DNA of 48,492 nt from Candidatus Merdivicinus faecavium (GTDB lineage Bacteria; Bacillota; Clostridia; Oscillospirales; Ruminococcaceae), in assembly GCA_018716285.1 (NCBI GenBank), contig DVKD01000037.1:1-48492 (forward strand), in the 5' to 3' direction. Each line of letters starts with the position of its first letter. The stretch's first letter is position 1. Position numbers and translations under genes: made by a program. Under the pieces are notes generated by a model. It searched no databases. It was given only the letters and a program-made list of their open reading frames with translations, and had not been told where the DNA came from. Positions 40,042 to 48,492 of the stretch are shown one piece after another.

Positions 40042-40953
40042 TTATTTGCCGGCCATGAGCCGGACCATGACCGCTTTCTGGGCGTGGAGGCGGTTCTCCG
40101 CCTCGTCGAAGATTTCGTCCGCGTGCTCCTCAAAGACCTTGGCGGTGATCTCTTCCTCGCGGTGAGCGGGCAGGCAGTGCTGGACCATTGCGCCGGGATT
40201 GGCGGCGGCCATCACCGTGTCGTTGACCTGGAATCCGGCAAACGCCTCACGGCGGAGCTCCGCTTCCCCTTCCTGACCCATCGAGGCCCAGACATCGGTG
40301 CAGACGATATCGGCGCCGGCGGCCATCTCGAGAATGTTGGAGGAGATGGAGAAATTCTCCCCGTAGGCTTTGGCGAAATCGAGGACAAAGGGGTCGGGAC
40401 GGTAGTTGTCAGGGCAGGCGATGGAAACCTTCATCCCGACGGTCAGGCCGCCGACGATGTAGGAGTTTGCCATGTTGTTGCCGTCCCCGATGTAGCAGAG
40501 CTTGTGTCCCTCGAGGCTGCCCTTGTGCTCACGGATGGTCATGAGGTCGGCGAGAATCTGGCAGGGATGGCAGTAGTCGGTCAGGCCGTTGATGATCGGA
40601 ATGGAGCCGTATTTCGCCAGGTCCTCGACCTCCTTCTGGGCAAAGGTGCGGATCATAATGCCGTCCAGGTAGCGGGAGAGGACGCGGGCGGTGTCCTGCA
40701 CCGGTTCGCCGCGGCCGATCTGAAGGTCGCGGCTGCTCAAAAACAGCGCCTGCCCGCCCAGCTGGTACATGCCAGTCTCAAAGGAGACGCGGGTGCGGGT
40801 GGAAGATTTCTGGAAAATCATGCCGAGCGTTTTTCCGGCAAGATGGGGGTGGGCGATCCCGTGTTTCTGTTCATATTTGAGCTGGTCCGCCAGATTGAGG
40901 GTCTCGAGGATGTCCGCTTTGGACCAGTCGCTCAGCTTCAGCAGATGTTTCAT
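40042..40953 (-). CDS. argF: ornithine carbamoyltransferase
   Basis: A 303-residue enzyme making citrulline from ornithine and carbamoyl phosphate. FQKSSTRTRVSFETGMYQLG contains the carbamoyl-phosphate STRTR motif, DYCHPCQILADLMTIREHKG the HPxQ motif and NPGAMVQHCLPAHREEEITA the ornithine-binding HCLP motif. ATG 40953 has AAGGAGG eight bases upstream; the longer frame overlaps argD and is not needed. It is the last gene of the arginine cluster and ends before a terminator. An anabolic role is inferred from the operon; no arcA or arcC is present. Confidence 0.96.
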   Translation of the reverse strand: MKHLLKLSDWSKADILETLNLADQLKYEQKHGIAHPHLAGKTLGMIFQKSSTRTRVSFETGMYQLGGQALFLSSRDLQIGRGEPVQDTARVLSRYLDGIMIRTFAQKEVEDLAKYGSIPIINGLTDYCHPCQILADLMTIREHKGSLEGHKLCYIGDGNNMANSYIVGGLTVGMKVSIACPDNYRPDPFVLDFAKAYGENFSISSNILEMAAGADIVCTDVWASMGQEGEAELRREAFAGFQVNDTVMAAANPGAMVQHCLPAHREEEITAKVFEEHADEIFDEAENRLHAQKAVMVRLMAGK

Positions 40954-40972
40954 GGCAGTATTCCTCCTTATT

Positions 40973-42145
40973 TTACGCCAGCACATCCCAGAGGATCTGC
41001 AGGCCCTTCTTCAGTTCGTCGTCGGTAATGGTGAGGGGCGGCAGCAGCCGGACCCGGTCTTTGGCCGTCAGCACCAGCAGCCCCTTTTCGAGGCAGGCGT
41101 TGGCGACGTCTGCGGCCGTCTTCTTTTTGAGCTGGATGCCGAGCATCATGCCCTTGCCGGTGATGCCGGCGACATCCCCGCACATCGAGATGCAGGCGCG
41201 CAGTTTTTCGCCCTTCGCAGCGACCTCGCGCAGGAATTTCTCGTTGCAGACGGTGCGCAGCACGACGTTTGCGCCCGCACAGGCGACCGGGTTGCCGCCG
41301 AAGGTCGAGCCGTGGCTCGAATAGCCCATGACAGGCTTCAAACGCTCCTCAACCAGGACCGCGCCGATGGGAAGTCCGCCGCCCAGCCCTTTGGCGAGGG
41401 TGGTGATGTCGGGGCGGACGCCGTAATGCTCGGCCGCGAGGAATTTGCCGGTCCGGCCGACGCCGGTCTGCACCTCGTCGGCGATGACCAGGATGTCGCG
41501 CTCCTTGCAGAAGGCGAAGAGCTGGCGGACAAACTGCTCGTCGAGCGGGACGACCCCGCCCTCCCCCTGGATAAACTCGAGCATGACGGCGCAGGTGTCT
41601 TTGCCGCAGGCTGCGGCGACCGATTCCATCGAATTTGCCTCCGCGTAGCGGAAGCCCTCAGTGAAGGGGCCGAAATACTGATGGAAAACGTCCTGCCCGG
41701 TTGCGGCGAGGGTGGTCACCGTCCGGCCGTGGAAGGAGTTGACAAGGGTGACGATCTGGCTGCGTCCCGCGCCGTACTTGTCAAAGCTGTATTTGCGGGC
41801 GACCTTGATCGCGCCTTCATTTGCCTCCGCGCCGGAGTTGCCGAAAAAGACGGCGCCGTAGCCGGTCTGCTCGCAGAGGGCCTTGGCGAGCTCGTTGTCG
41901 GGGATGGTGTAATAAAGGTTTGAGATGTGCGCGAGCTTCGCCGCCTGCCCGGTCACTGCCTTGACCCATTCGGGGTGGGCAAAGCCGAGGGAGTTGACCC
42001 CGATTCCGCTGGTGAAATCGATGTAGGTCTTGCCGTTTACATCTTTACAGGTCGCACCCCTGCCGCTCTCGATGCAGACGTCGAAGCGGTGGTAGGTGTT
42101 CAGGATATTCTTCTGGTCCTGCTCCTTGATTTTCTGGAAATTCAC
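40973..42145 (-). CDS. argD: acetylornithine aminotransferase
   Basis: A 390-residue class III PLP aminotransferase converting N-acetylglutamate semialdehyde to N-acetylornithine. Landmarks: YIDFTSGIGVNSLGFAHPEW, FGNSGAEANEGAIKVARKYS, LVNSFHGRTVTTLAATGQ, ILVIADEVQTGVGRTGKFLA (PLP Asp) and TLAKGLGGGLPIGAVL (the PLP Lys). GTG 42145 has AAGGAG eight bases upstream; a GTG three codons earlier overlaps that site. It starts 12 bases after argB ends and argF follows after 19 bases. Confidence 0.95.
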   Translation of the reverse strand: MNFQKIKEQDQKNILNTYHRFDVCIESGRGATCKDVNGKTYIDFTSGIGVNSLGFAHPEWVKAVTGQAAKLAHISNLYYTIPDNELAKALCEQTGYGAVFFGNSGAEANEGAIKVARKYSFDKYGAGRSQIVTLVNSFHGRTVTTLAATGQDVFHQYFGPFTEGFRYAEANSMESVAAACGKDTCAVMLEFIQGEGGVVPLDEQFVRQLFAFCKERDILVIADEVQTGVGRTGKFLAAEHYGVRPDITTLAKGLGGGLPIGAVLVEERLKPVMGYSSHGSTFGGNPVACAGANVVLRTVCNEKFLREVAAKGEKLRACISMCGDVAGITGKGMMLGIQLKKKTAADVANACLEKGLLVLTAKDRVRLLPPLTITDDELKKGLQILWDVLA

Positions 42146-42157
42146 GCTGCTCACTCC

Positions 42158-43018
42158 TTATTTGAAGAGGGTGCCGACGCCCTCGTTTGAGAGAATTTCG
42201 ATGAGGATGGCGTGCGGGATCCGCCCGTCGATGATAAAGGTCTTGGCAACGCCGCGGCGGACCGCCTCGACGCAGCATTCAATTTTGGGGATCATGCCGC
42301 CCGAGATGATCCCCTGGCGGATGAGGGAGGGCACCTCGCTGACCTGCACCTCGGGGATGAGGGTCGATTCGTCGTCCTTGTCCCGCAGCAGGCCGCGAAT
42401 GTCGGTCATGAGAATCAGGCTTTCCGCGCCCAGCGCCGCGGCGATCTGGGCGGCGGCGGTGTCGGCGTTGATGTTGTAGACCTGGCCGTCGCGGTCGGTG
42501 GCGACCGTCGCGATGACCGGGATGTACCCTTTGTCCAGCGCATCGGTGATGGGGGCGACATTGACGCCGGTGATCTCGCCGACAAACCCGAGGTCTTCCT
42601 CCGCTTCGAGCTTCTTGACCTTGAGCATCCCGCCGTCCGACCCGCAGAGGCCGAGCGCCCTGCCGCCGTGGGACTCGAGCAGGGAGACAAGGGCTTTATT
42701 GATCTTGCCCGCCAGCACCATCCGCACGATCTCCGCCGTCTCAGCATCGGTGTAGCGCAGGCCGCCGACAAAGCGGCTGACGATGCCGACCCGCTTGAGC
42801 ATCTCGCTGATCTCCGGCCCGCCGCCGTGGACGAGGACCGTTTTGATGCCGACCAGCGAGAGGAGGACCATGTCGCTCATGACCGCGTTTTTAAGCTCCT
42901 CGCTGGTCATGGCGTTGCCGCCGTATTTGACGACGACGATCTTATTGTGGTACTTCTGGATATAGGGCAGCGCGTCGTTTAAAATCTGCGCTTTGACGAA
43001 ATTGGAGATATTTTCCAT
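42158..43018 (-). CDS. argB: acetylglutamate kinase
   Basis: A 286-residue amino-acid kinase phosphorylating N-acetylglutamate. KIVVVKYGGNAMTSEELKNA, KTVLVHGGGPEISEMLKRVG, FVGGLRYTDAETAEIVRMVL, DTAAAQIAAALGAESLILMT and EVPSLIRQGIISGGMIPKIE are the family's blocks. The N-terminal helix (ISNFVKAQILNDALPYIQKY) is the extension that in other species allows hexamer formation and arginine feedback inhibition, so this enzyme is probably arginine-sensitive (inference). ATG 43018 has AAGGAGG, which overlaps the argJ stop. Confidence 0.97.
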   Translation of the reverse strand: MENISNFVKAQILNDALPYIQKYHNKIVVVKYGGNAMTSEELKNAVMSDMVLLSLVGIKTVLVHGGGPEISEMLKRVGIVSRFVGGLRYTDAETAEIVRMVLAGKINKALVSLLESHGGRALGLCGSDGGMLKVKKLEAEEDLGFVGEITGVNVAPITDALDKGYIPVIATVATDRDGQVYNINADTAAAQIAAALGAESLILMTDIRGLLRDKDDESTLIPEVQVSEVPSLIRQGIISGGMIPKIECCVEAVRRGVAKTFIIDGRIPHAILIEILSNEGVGTLFK

Positions 43019-43030
43019 GACGCGGCCTCC

Positions 43031-44269
43031 TTAAGAGCGATAATCGCCGTTGATGCGGACATAGTCGTAGGTCAGGTCGCAGCCCCAGGCGGTGGCCGTT
43101 TCAGCGCCGTCGTTTAAGTCGACCAGGATCTTGACCTCGTCGGCGGAGAGGACGGTTTTGGCGGTCTCTTCGGAGAAGTCGATGCCCGCGCCCTTTTTGC
43201 AGACGGCGACGGCCCCGTTTTCGGAGGCGAAGGTCACGTCGACGAGGTTCACGTCCACCTCGGTGTCCGCGTAGCCGACTGCGCAGAGGACCCGTCCCCA
43301 GTTGGCGTCGGCGCCGAACATGGCGGCCTTGAGGAGGGAAGAATTGATGACCGACTTGGCGACGACAGCCGCCTGCTCCCGGCTCTCAGCGCCCGAGACG
43401 GTGCATTCGAGCAGCTTGGTGGCCCCCTCCCCATCGGCCGCGATCATCCGCGACAGGTTCATAAGGACGACGTAGAGGGCGTTTGCAAAGCGGGAGAAAT
43501 CCGCGTCCTGCCGGACAATCTCCTCATTGCCCGCGTCGCCGGAGGCGAGGAGGAGGACGGTGTCGTTGGTCGAGGTGTCGCCGTCGACGCTGACCATGTT
43601 GAAGGTGTCGTCCACCACCCGCTTGAGGGCGAGCCGCAGGAGCTCCGGGGAGATCGCGGCGTCGGTGGTGAGGAAGCAGAGCATGGTGGCCATATTGGGC
43701 ATGATCATGCCGGAGCCCTTGGCGCAGCCGCCGATGCGGCAGGTCTTGCCGCCCAGGGTGAATTCGACCGCAACCTCCTTCATGACGGTGTCGGTCGTCA
43801 TGATGGCCGAGGCGAAGTCGGCGTGGTTTTCCGGGGAAAGCGCCCCCGCGAGCTCTCCGATGCTCGCTTCGATCGGCTCGAGGGGCAGCGGCTGTCCAAT
43901 GACGCCGGTCGAGGCGACGGCAAAGGACTTTTCCGGAAGGCCGGTCGCCTTGGCGGCGATTCTGCACATTCCCTCGGCCTTTTCGATACCGTCGGCGTTG
44001 CAGGTGTTGGCGATGCCCGAATTGACAATGACGCCCCGGCAGGACCCGTCTGCGATATGCTCCTTGGTGACGGCGATGGGCGCGCCCTTGACCTTGTTGA
44101 GGGTATAGACCCCTGCGGCGGCGCAGTCATGGTCGGCGACCAGCAGCCCGAGGTCCTTTTTCGACTTGTTGGCGCGGATGCCGCAATGCAGCCCGGCCGC
44201 GGAAAAGCCTTTCGCGGCGGTAATGCCGCCTTCTACAAACGGGAACCCGTCAAATTGTACCAGTTTCAT
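43031..44269 (-). CDS. argJ: bifunctional ornithine acetyltransferase/N-acetylglutamate synthase
   Basis: A 412-residue self-cleaving enzyme that recycles the acetyl group from N-acetylornithine to glutamate. The cleavage site is in GSGMIMPNMATMLCFLTTDA, just before the Thr of NMATML, which becomes the nucleophile of the beta chain. The start GGITAAKGFSAAGLHCGIRA and the later DTFNMVSVDGDTSTNDTVLL are typical. ATG 44269 has AGAAGGAG upstream. Its presence means that no separate argA or argE is needed. It lies between argC and argB. Confidence 0.96.
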   Translation of the reverse strand: MKLVQFDGFPFVEGGITAAKGFSAAGLHCGIRANKSKKDLGLLVADHDCAAAGVYTLNKVKGAPIAVTKEHIADGSCRGVIVNSGIANTCNADGIEKAEGMCRIAAKATGLPEKSFAVASTGVIGQPLPLEPIEASIGELAGALSPENHADFASAIMTTDTVMKEVAVEFTLGGKTCRIGGCAKGSGMIMPNMATMLCFLTTDAAISPELLRLALKRVVDDTFNMVSVDGDTSTNDTVLLLASGDAGNEEIVRQDADFSRFANALYVVLMNLSRMIAADGEGATKLLECTVSGAESREQAAVVAKSVINSSLLKAAMFGADANWGRVLCAVGYADTEVDVNLVDVTFASENGAVAVCKKGAGIDFSEETAKTVLSADEVKILVDLNDGAETATAWGCDLTYDYVRINGDYRS

Positions 44270-44289
44270 CGATTCATTTCTCCTTCTGC

Positions 44290-45231
44290 TCAAAGGGTGA
44301 GCCCGGTTTCTTCGGGGCAGCCCAGCATGATGTTCATATTCTGGACGGCGGCGCCCGAAGCGCCCTTGCCCAGGTTGTCGAGGCGGCTGATGAGGGTGAG
44401 CTGTTCCGCGTTCCCGCAGACGAAGATCTCCAGAATATCCCGGCCGGCCAGGTTGTTGGCCCCCAGGAAGCCGCTCGCCGGCTCGCCGGCCGGCTGGACC
44501 CGGATGAAGGGCTGCCCGGCGTAATATTCCGCGTAAAAGGCGCGGAGGGCGTCGGGGTCCGCAGCCCTGTTCAACTGGGCAGAAAAAAGCGGGACCGAAA
44601 CGGTCATCCCCTGCGGGTAGTCGCAGATCATGGGATTGAAGAGCGGCTTGTGGGTCAGGCCGGCGAGGGCCGCCATTTCGGGAAGATGCTTGTGGGAAAG
44701 GCCGAGGCCGTACTGCCGGGGGGAATCCAGCTCGGGGTCGCGGTCCGGCGCGCCGTACTGGGCGATCGCCTTCTTGCCCGCGCCGGTGTAACCGGAGAGG
44801 GCGTGGCAGGAGACGAGGGCGTCGGGCAAAAGGAACCCGCCTCTCACCAGCGGCGCGACAAGCGCGATAAAGCCGGTCGCGTAGCAGCCGGGGTTGGCGA
44901 CCCGTTTGGCGGCGGCGATCTTTTCCCGCTGACCCTTTTCCAGCTCGGGGAAGCCGTAGGTCCAGCCGGGGGCGGTGCGGTGAGCGGTCGAGGCGTCGAT
45001 GACCCGGGTGTTTGGATTGTCGATCATGGCGACAGCCTCTTTCGCCGCCGCGTCAGGCAGGCAGAGGAAGACCAGGTCGGCGGCGTTTAGGAATTTCCGT
45101 CGTTCGTCGGCGTCCTTGCGCTTGTCCTCGTCAATCCGGAGCAGCTCGAGCTCCTCCCGGCGGCTCAGGCGCTCCTCGATCTGAAGGCCGGTGGTGCCTT
45201 CCCTGCCGTCGATAAAAATTTTCGTTTTCAA
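44290..45231 (-). CDS. argC: N-acetyl-gamma-glutamyl-phosphate reductase, type 2
   Basis: A 313-residue NADPH reductase of the short type-2 ArgC family. The N-terminus KIFIDGREGTTGLQIEERLS is the type-2 signature (instead of the GxxGYxG of type 1). The catalytic Cys is in RVANPGCYATGFIALVAPLV, and HALSGYTGAGKKAIAQYG and GLSHKHLPEMAALAGL follow. The start is TTG 45231, with CAGGAGGG eight bases upstream; the frame continues upstream into the methyltransferase region without meaning. It follows the methyltransferase gene by 25 bases. Confidence 0.95.
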   Translation of the reverse strand: MKTKIFIDGREGTTGLQIEERLSRREELELLRIDEDKRKDADERRKFLNAADLVFLCLPDAAAKEAVAMIDNPNTRVIDASTAHRTAPGWTYGFPELEKGQREKIAAAKRVANPGCYATGFIALVAPLVRGGFLLPDALVSCHALSGYTGAGKKAIAQYGAPDRDPELDSPRQYGLGLSHKHLPEMAALAGLTHKPLFNPMICDYPQGMTVSVPLFSAQLNRAADPDALRAFYAEYYAGQPFIRVQPAGEPASGFLGANNLAGRDILEIFVCGNAEQLTLISRLDNLGKGASGAAVQNMNIMLGCPEETGLTL

Positions 45232-45256
45232 CGGAAATCCCTCCTGATTTCGGTCA

Positions 45257-46042
45257 TCATTTCTTTTTGAGCACCAGCATGGTCGCCTGGTGCAGGACGG
45301 AAAACTGTTCCGGGGCCGTTTTTTCGAGCAGGGCGCGGTGCTCTTTCTCAAAAGCCGCCACCTGTTCGGGCGGCAGCGACGCCTCGATCCCGCGGCAGGC
45401 CCGCATCCGGCCGTTCCAGCTCTCCCTGGTAAACGGGACCTGCAGGTCAAAGGCTTCGGCCCGCTCGGTTTCGAACCATTCCCTTCCCCACTCCGGCGGG
45501 AAGACGGTCTCGCGCAGGTATCCCGCCCCTGTCCAGTCGGGATTGTAGCGGAGGACGAGCTCCTCGCTCGCCTTCGCGAGGGGGTCCTCCTCCGGCAGCC
45601 AGTTCATGGTGAGGATGCAGAGCCTTCCGCCCGGCTTGAGCAGCCCGGCAAGCCTCGGGAGCAGCCTTGCCCGGTCAAAATAGCAGAAGCACTGGCAGGC
45701 GGTCACGGCGTCGAAGCTCCCGTCCGGGAAATCGATCTCTTCCGCCGGGCAGGCCCGGTAATCGACAGACAGCCCGGCTTTGGCGGTCAGGCGTCTCGCC
45801 TCGGCAATCTGGTTCTCCGACAGGTCGACACCGGTGAAATGGGCGCCGTACCGCGCCATATGCCGCGGCAGCACGCCGGTCCCGGTCCCGAGGTCGAGTA
45901 TTTCCTGTCCCGGCAGGCCGATACCGGCGGCATACACCCGCTCGTAAAACTCCTCCGGGTAAATATCCCGGTATTTGGCGTAGCTTTTTGAGGTTTTGCC
46001 CCAGTCAAAAGCCTTTCCGTGGTCAATCGCCGCATTGTGCAT
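45257..46042 (-). CDS. class I SAM-dependent methyltransferase
   Basis: A 261-residue methyltransferase with motif I ILDLGTGTGVLPRHMARYG, motif II FTGVDLSENQIAEARR, the acidic FPDGSFDAVTACQCFCYFD and LKPGGRLCILTMNWLPEED. It resembles the UbiE/type-11 group but the substrate is not predictable. ATG 46042 has AAGGAGG upstream. It sits inside the arginine cluster between the GNAT gene and argC, with short gaps, and is probably co-transcribed without an evident biochemical link to arginine. Confidence 0.85.
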   Translation of the reverse strand: MHNAAIDHGKAFDWGKTSKSYAKYRDIYPEEFYERVYAAGIGLPGQEILDLGTGTGVLPRHMARYGAHFTGVDLSENQIAEARRLTAKAGLSVDYRACPAEEIDFPDGSFDAVTACQCFCYFDRARLLPRLAGLLKPGGRLCILTMNWLPEEDPLAKASEELVLRYNPDWTGAGYLRETVFPPEWGREWFETERAEAFDLQVPFTRESWNGRMRACRGIEASLPPEQVAAFEKEHRALLEKTAPEQFSVLHQATMLVLKKK

Positions 46043-46055
46043 AGCACGTCCTCCT

Positions 46056-46586
46056 TCACAGATCGAGATAAAAGGTAATGTCCTTTTTGCCCTCCTGAGG
46101 GGTGCCTTCGTACACCTTGGTATCCAGGCCGCCTATCACGAACCCCGTTTTCAGGTAGAACAGGCAGGCGCCGAGGTTGTTGTCCTGCGCCTGGGTGTAG
46201 ATGCCGCGGCAGCCATTCTCCGCGGCAATCTCCCCCGCCTTTTTGATGAGGGCGGCCGCCGCTCCCATCCGGCGGTAACGGCGGCTCACCTTCAGGTCGT
46301 AAAGGTACATATACCCGAACATCGCCTGCTGCAGGATCGCCAGCCCGATGCAGGCGTCCCCGTCGTAGGCGCCGAGGAAGACGCTGTTCCCCGCCATCCG
46401 TTCATAGTCGTAGTTTTCGTCCGGGAAGCACATTTCCGACGCTTCCGCAAACTTCTCGATGGTATACGTCCAGGTTTTGCCATCATACAGCGGGACCATC
46501 CGGCCGAAAAGAGAAAACGGCTCATTGGGGATATTGATGTCCGCGCTGCGTTCCCTGCCGATCCGGCGGATGACAAGCTCTTTCAC
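46056..46586 (-). CDS. GNAT acetyltransferase, streptothricin acetyltransferase (SatA/Sat4)-like
   Basis: A 176-residue GNAT protein. NEPFSLFGRMVPLYDGKTWT near the start, YLYDLKVSRRYRRMGAAAAL (acetyl-CoA loop R-R-x-G-A) and YTQAQDNNLGACLFYLKTGF then VIGGLDTKVYEG follow the SatA/Sat4 family closely. That family acetylates the beta-lysine of streptothricin antibiotics. Whether this copy gives resistance is unknown, and several intrinsic homologues do other work. GTG 46586 has AAGGG six bases upstream; the ATG at 46610 lacks a ribosome site. It lies between argH and the methyltransferase gene. Confidence 0.78.
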   Translation of the reverse strand: MKELVIRRIGRERSADINIPNEPFSLFGRMVPLYDGKTWTYTIEKFAEASEMCFPDENYDYERMAGNSVFLGAYDGDACIGLAILQQAMFGYMYLYDLKVSRRYRRMGAAAALIKKAGEIAAENGCRGIYTQAQDNNLGACLFYLKTGFVIGGLDTKVYEGTPQEGKKDITFYLDL

Positions 46587-46616
46587 ACGCAGCCCTTCCC
46601 TTCTCTGCATCTAAAG

Positions 46617-47996
46617 TTAATAAGCCGCGAGCTTCTCCCGCATCCAGGCGATCTGCCGCTCGACGCTCTCCCTGGCGGGGCCGCCCAAAGCGCCGCGCGC
46701 CATCGCGCAGGTCTCCAGCCGGATCGCGTCGAAGACGTCCGCCTCAAAGAGCCCGCTCAGTTCCTTGTAGGCGGAGAGGGGCAGCGTTTCCAGCGTCTTG
46801 CCGCTGTCGACGCAGATGCCGACCAGGGTGCCGGTGATCTTGTAGGCGTCCCGGAAGGGCATCCCCTTTTTGACGAGGTAGTCGGCGCAGTCAGTGGCGT
46901 TGATAAAGCCCTTCGCCGCGGCGGCCCGCATATTCTCCTTGAGGATCCGCGCGGTCTTCAGCATGGGGGTGAAGGTGGTCAGGCAGAGCTTTACGGTGTC
47001 CACCGCGTCGAAGATAGCCTCCTTGTCCTCCTGCATATCCTTGTTGTAGGCGAGCGGGAGGGATTTCATCATGGAAAGGAGGGTGACGAGGTCGCCGTAG
47101 ACCCGCCCGGTCTTACCGCGGACCAGCTCGGCGACGTCGGGGTTTTTCTTCTGGGGCATGATGCTCGAACCGGTGGCGTAGGCGTCGTCCAGCTCGATAA
47201 ACTTAAATTCCCAGGAGCTCCAGAGGATAATTTCCTCCGAAAAACGGGAGAGGTGCATCATGATGGTCGAAATGGCGGCCGCCAGCTCGATGCAGAAGTC
47301 CCGGTCGGAGACGCCGTCGAGGCTGTTCTGGGTGGGGGCGTCAAATCCGAGCAGGGAGCTCGTGAGCTCCCGGTCGATGGGATAGGTCGTCGCCGCCAGC
47401 GCGCCGCTCCCGAGGGGGGTTTCGTTCATCCGCCCGGCGGTATCCGACAGACGGCCGAGGTCCCGCAGCAGCATATTGGCGTAGGCCATCAGGTGGTGCC
47501 CGAAGGTGATGGGCTGCGCCCTTTGCAGGTGGGTGTAGCCGGGCATGATGGTCTCGGTGTGCTCCGCCGCCATGTCGCAGAGGGTTTCGGCGAGGGCTTT
47601 GACCTGCGCGGAGATTTCCTTCACCTCGTCGCGGAGGTACAGGCGGATGTCGAGGGCGACCTGGTCGTTGCGGCTGCGTGCGGTGTGGAGGCGCTTGCCG
47701 GTGTCGCCCAGGCGTTTGGTCAGCTCCGCCTCGATGAACATGTGGATGTCCTCCGCCTCCATGTCAAAGGAAAGGGCGCCGCTGTCCAGGTCGGCGAGGA
47801 TCCCCGTCAGGCCGGCGATGATCTTTTCCGACTCGGCGGGGTCGATGATGCCGGTCTTTCCCAGCATGGTGGCGTGGGCGATGCTGCCCATGATATCGTG
47901 GCGGTACATCCGCCCGTCGAATGAAATGGAGGAATTGAAGTCATTGACCCTGCTGTCCACTTCCTTTTTGAAGCGTCCGGCCCACATTTTCGCCAT
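46617..47996 (-). CDS. argH: argininosuccinate lyase
   Basis: A 459-residue member of the fumarase/aspartase superfamily that splits argininosuccinate into arginine and fumarate. [58 protein letters not shown] and the signature [20 protein letters not shown] with the catalytic Ser are all present. ATG 47996 has AGGAAGGA about 12 bases upstream, slightly long. It follows argG by about 100 bases containing an imperfect hairpin. Confidence 0.97.
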   Translation of the reverse strand: MAKMWAGRFKKEVDSRVNDFNSSISFDGRMYRHDIMGSIAHATMLGKTGIIDPAESEKIIAGLTGILADLDSGALSFDMEAEDIHMFIEAELTKRLGDTGKRLHTARSRNDQVALDIRLYLRDEVKEISAQVKALAETLCDMAAEHTETIMPGYTHLQRAQPITFGHHLMAYANMLLRDLGRLSDTAGRMNETPLGSGALAATTYPIDRELTSSLLGFDAPTQNSLDGVSDRDFCIELAAAISTIMMHLSRFSEEIILWSSWEFKFIELDDAYATGSSIMPQKKNPDVAELVRGKTGRVYGDLVTLLSMMKSLPLAYNKDMQEDKEAIFDAVDTVKLCLTTFTPMLKTARILKENMRAAAAKGFINATDCADYLVKKGMPFRDAYKITGTLVGICVDSGKTLETLPLSAYKELSGLFEADVFDAIRLETCAMARGALGGPARESVERQIAWMREKLAAY

Positions 47997-48037
47997 AGCT
48001 TTGACCAGTCCTTCCTGATTTGTCGTAAAATGGGAAC

Positions 48038-48076
48038 GGGCGGGCTGGCCGCTGTTATGCGAGCAGCCTCCCGCCC
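48038..48076 (-). promoter_or_regulatory. imperfect hairpin in the argG-argH spacer
   Basis: GGGCGGG (48038-48044) and CCCGCCC (48070-48076) enclose a partly paired interior. No proper T tract follows on the minus strand, so it is more likely an mRNA-processing or stability element, or a leaky attenuator, than a full terminator. Confidence 0.4.
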
Positions 48077-48097
48077 ATGCGATCGATTCAAATAAGC

Positions 48098-48492
48098 TTA
48101 CTTGCTGTTTTTCCGCTTCTCATCCAGCATGGCCTTGACCTGGATGGGCAGGCCGAAGAGGTTGATGAAGCCGGCGGCGTCCGCCTGGTTGTAGACGTGA
48201 TCCTCGCTGAAGGTCGCGACTTCCTCGTCGTAGAGGGTGTAGGGAGAGGTGACGCCGGCGTTGATGATGTTGCCCTTGTAGAGCTTCAGCTTGACCTCGC
48301 CGGTGACGGTCTCCTGGGTCTTGTCGACAAAGGCGGTGAGGGCTTCCCGCAGGGGGGTGTACCACTGGCCATTGTAGACCAGATCGGCGAACTTGAGGGC
48401 GATCTGCTGCTTGTAGTGCTGGGTCTCCTTGTCGAGACAGATGGTCTCCAGGACGTCGTGGGCATGGTAGAGAATGGTGCCGCCGGGGGTCT
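48098..48492 (-). CDS. argG: argininosuccinate synthase (C-terminal part)
   Basis: Only the last 131 codons are inside the window; the gene continues past 48492. ArgG joins citrulline and aspartate with ATP. The visible part, including [80 protein letters not shown] and [20 protein letters not shown], is the conserved tetramerisation and substrate-binding end of the family. It is the first arg gene visible in the cluster; the promoter must lie outside the window. Confidence 0.96.
   Translation of the reverse strand, partial: TPGGTILYHAHDVLETICLDKETQHYKQQIALKFADLVYNGQWYTPLREALTAFVDKTQETVTGEVKLKLYKGNIINAGVTSPYTLYDEEVATFSEDHVYNQADAAGFINLFGLPIQVKAMLDEKRKNSK

Noticed and set aside
45996-47924. 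A 642-codon open frame on the plus strand across argH and its neighbours
   Set aside because: It is antisense to well-supported genes, contains no family motif and has no ribosome site; long antisense frames are expected in GC-rich coding sequence.

Overview
The window looks like a chromosomal stretch of a moderately GC-rich anaerobic Bacillota, most likely a Clostridia of the Oscillospirales/Ruminococcaceae type. That placement is inferred from gene content and expression signals, not from a marker gene. The signals are strong AGGAGG ribosome sites, frequent TTG and GTG starts, sigma-A promoters with 16-18 bp spacers, a tryptophan T-box, gatCAB next to ligA, a YtaF homologue and a type-2 ArgC. 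No rRNA, tRNA or CRISPR array was recognised.

Layout. 1-3692 (minus): polA, a GNAT gene, rimI and the start of tsaD form one operon. It shares a very compact divergent promoter region with dusB (plus), which is followed by a broken flavin-reductase gene and a nucleoside hydrolase. 6321-7313 (minus) is a XerC-type recombinase. 7343-9249 is a small mobile element with an HUH rolling-circle Rep, a catalytic-domain-only tyrosine recombinase, a small unknown gene, a 21-bp perfect inverted repeat and att-like palindromes. A gene-free block follows, and then a Nudix gene whose stop codon lies inside a third copy of the att-like sequence. 10267-15474 (minus): ligA-gatC-gatA-gatB. 15605-19077 (plus): a glycosyltransferase with a hairpin between its Shine-Dalgarno sequence and its start codon, an FAD-dependent dehydrogenase behind an attenuator-like leader, and a Nudix hydrolase.

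19176-23867 (minus): an operon resembling Bacillus subtilis ydjI-ydjG-ydjH (SPFH protein, zinc-ribbon membrane protein, TPM-domain protein), followed by glpK, with no PspA gene in view. Next come a Gfo/Idh/MocA oxidoreductase (plus), an Ap4A-type Nudix and a flotillin (minus), cinA (plus), and a T-box with a UGG specifier driving a TrpB2-type tryptophan synthase beta chain (plus). 30177-38618 holds mostly single-gene units: two small unknown proteins, uppP, ytaF, an esterase, a UroD-family protein, an orphan VTC-domain protein, aspartate kinase, a zinc-dependent phospholipase C-like protein and an AlkZ-like winged-helix protein. An MFS transporter of the Atg22/UMF1 type follows.

40042-48492 (minus) is an arginine biosynthesis cluster transcribed argG-argH-(GNAT)-(methyltransferase)-argC-argJ-argB-argD-argF. 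It encodes the route from N-acetylglutamate (regenerated by ArgJ) through ornithine and citrulline to arginine. argG is cut by the window end and tsaD by the window start.

The most unusual items are the compact Rep/recombinase element at 7343-9249 and the RNA structures in the leaders of the glycosyltransferase and the FAD-dehydrogenase.
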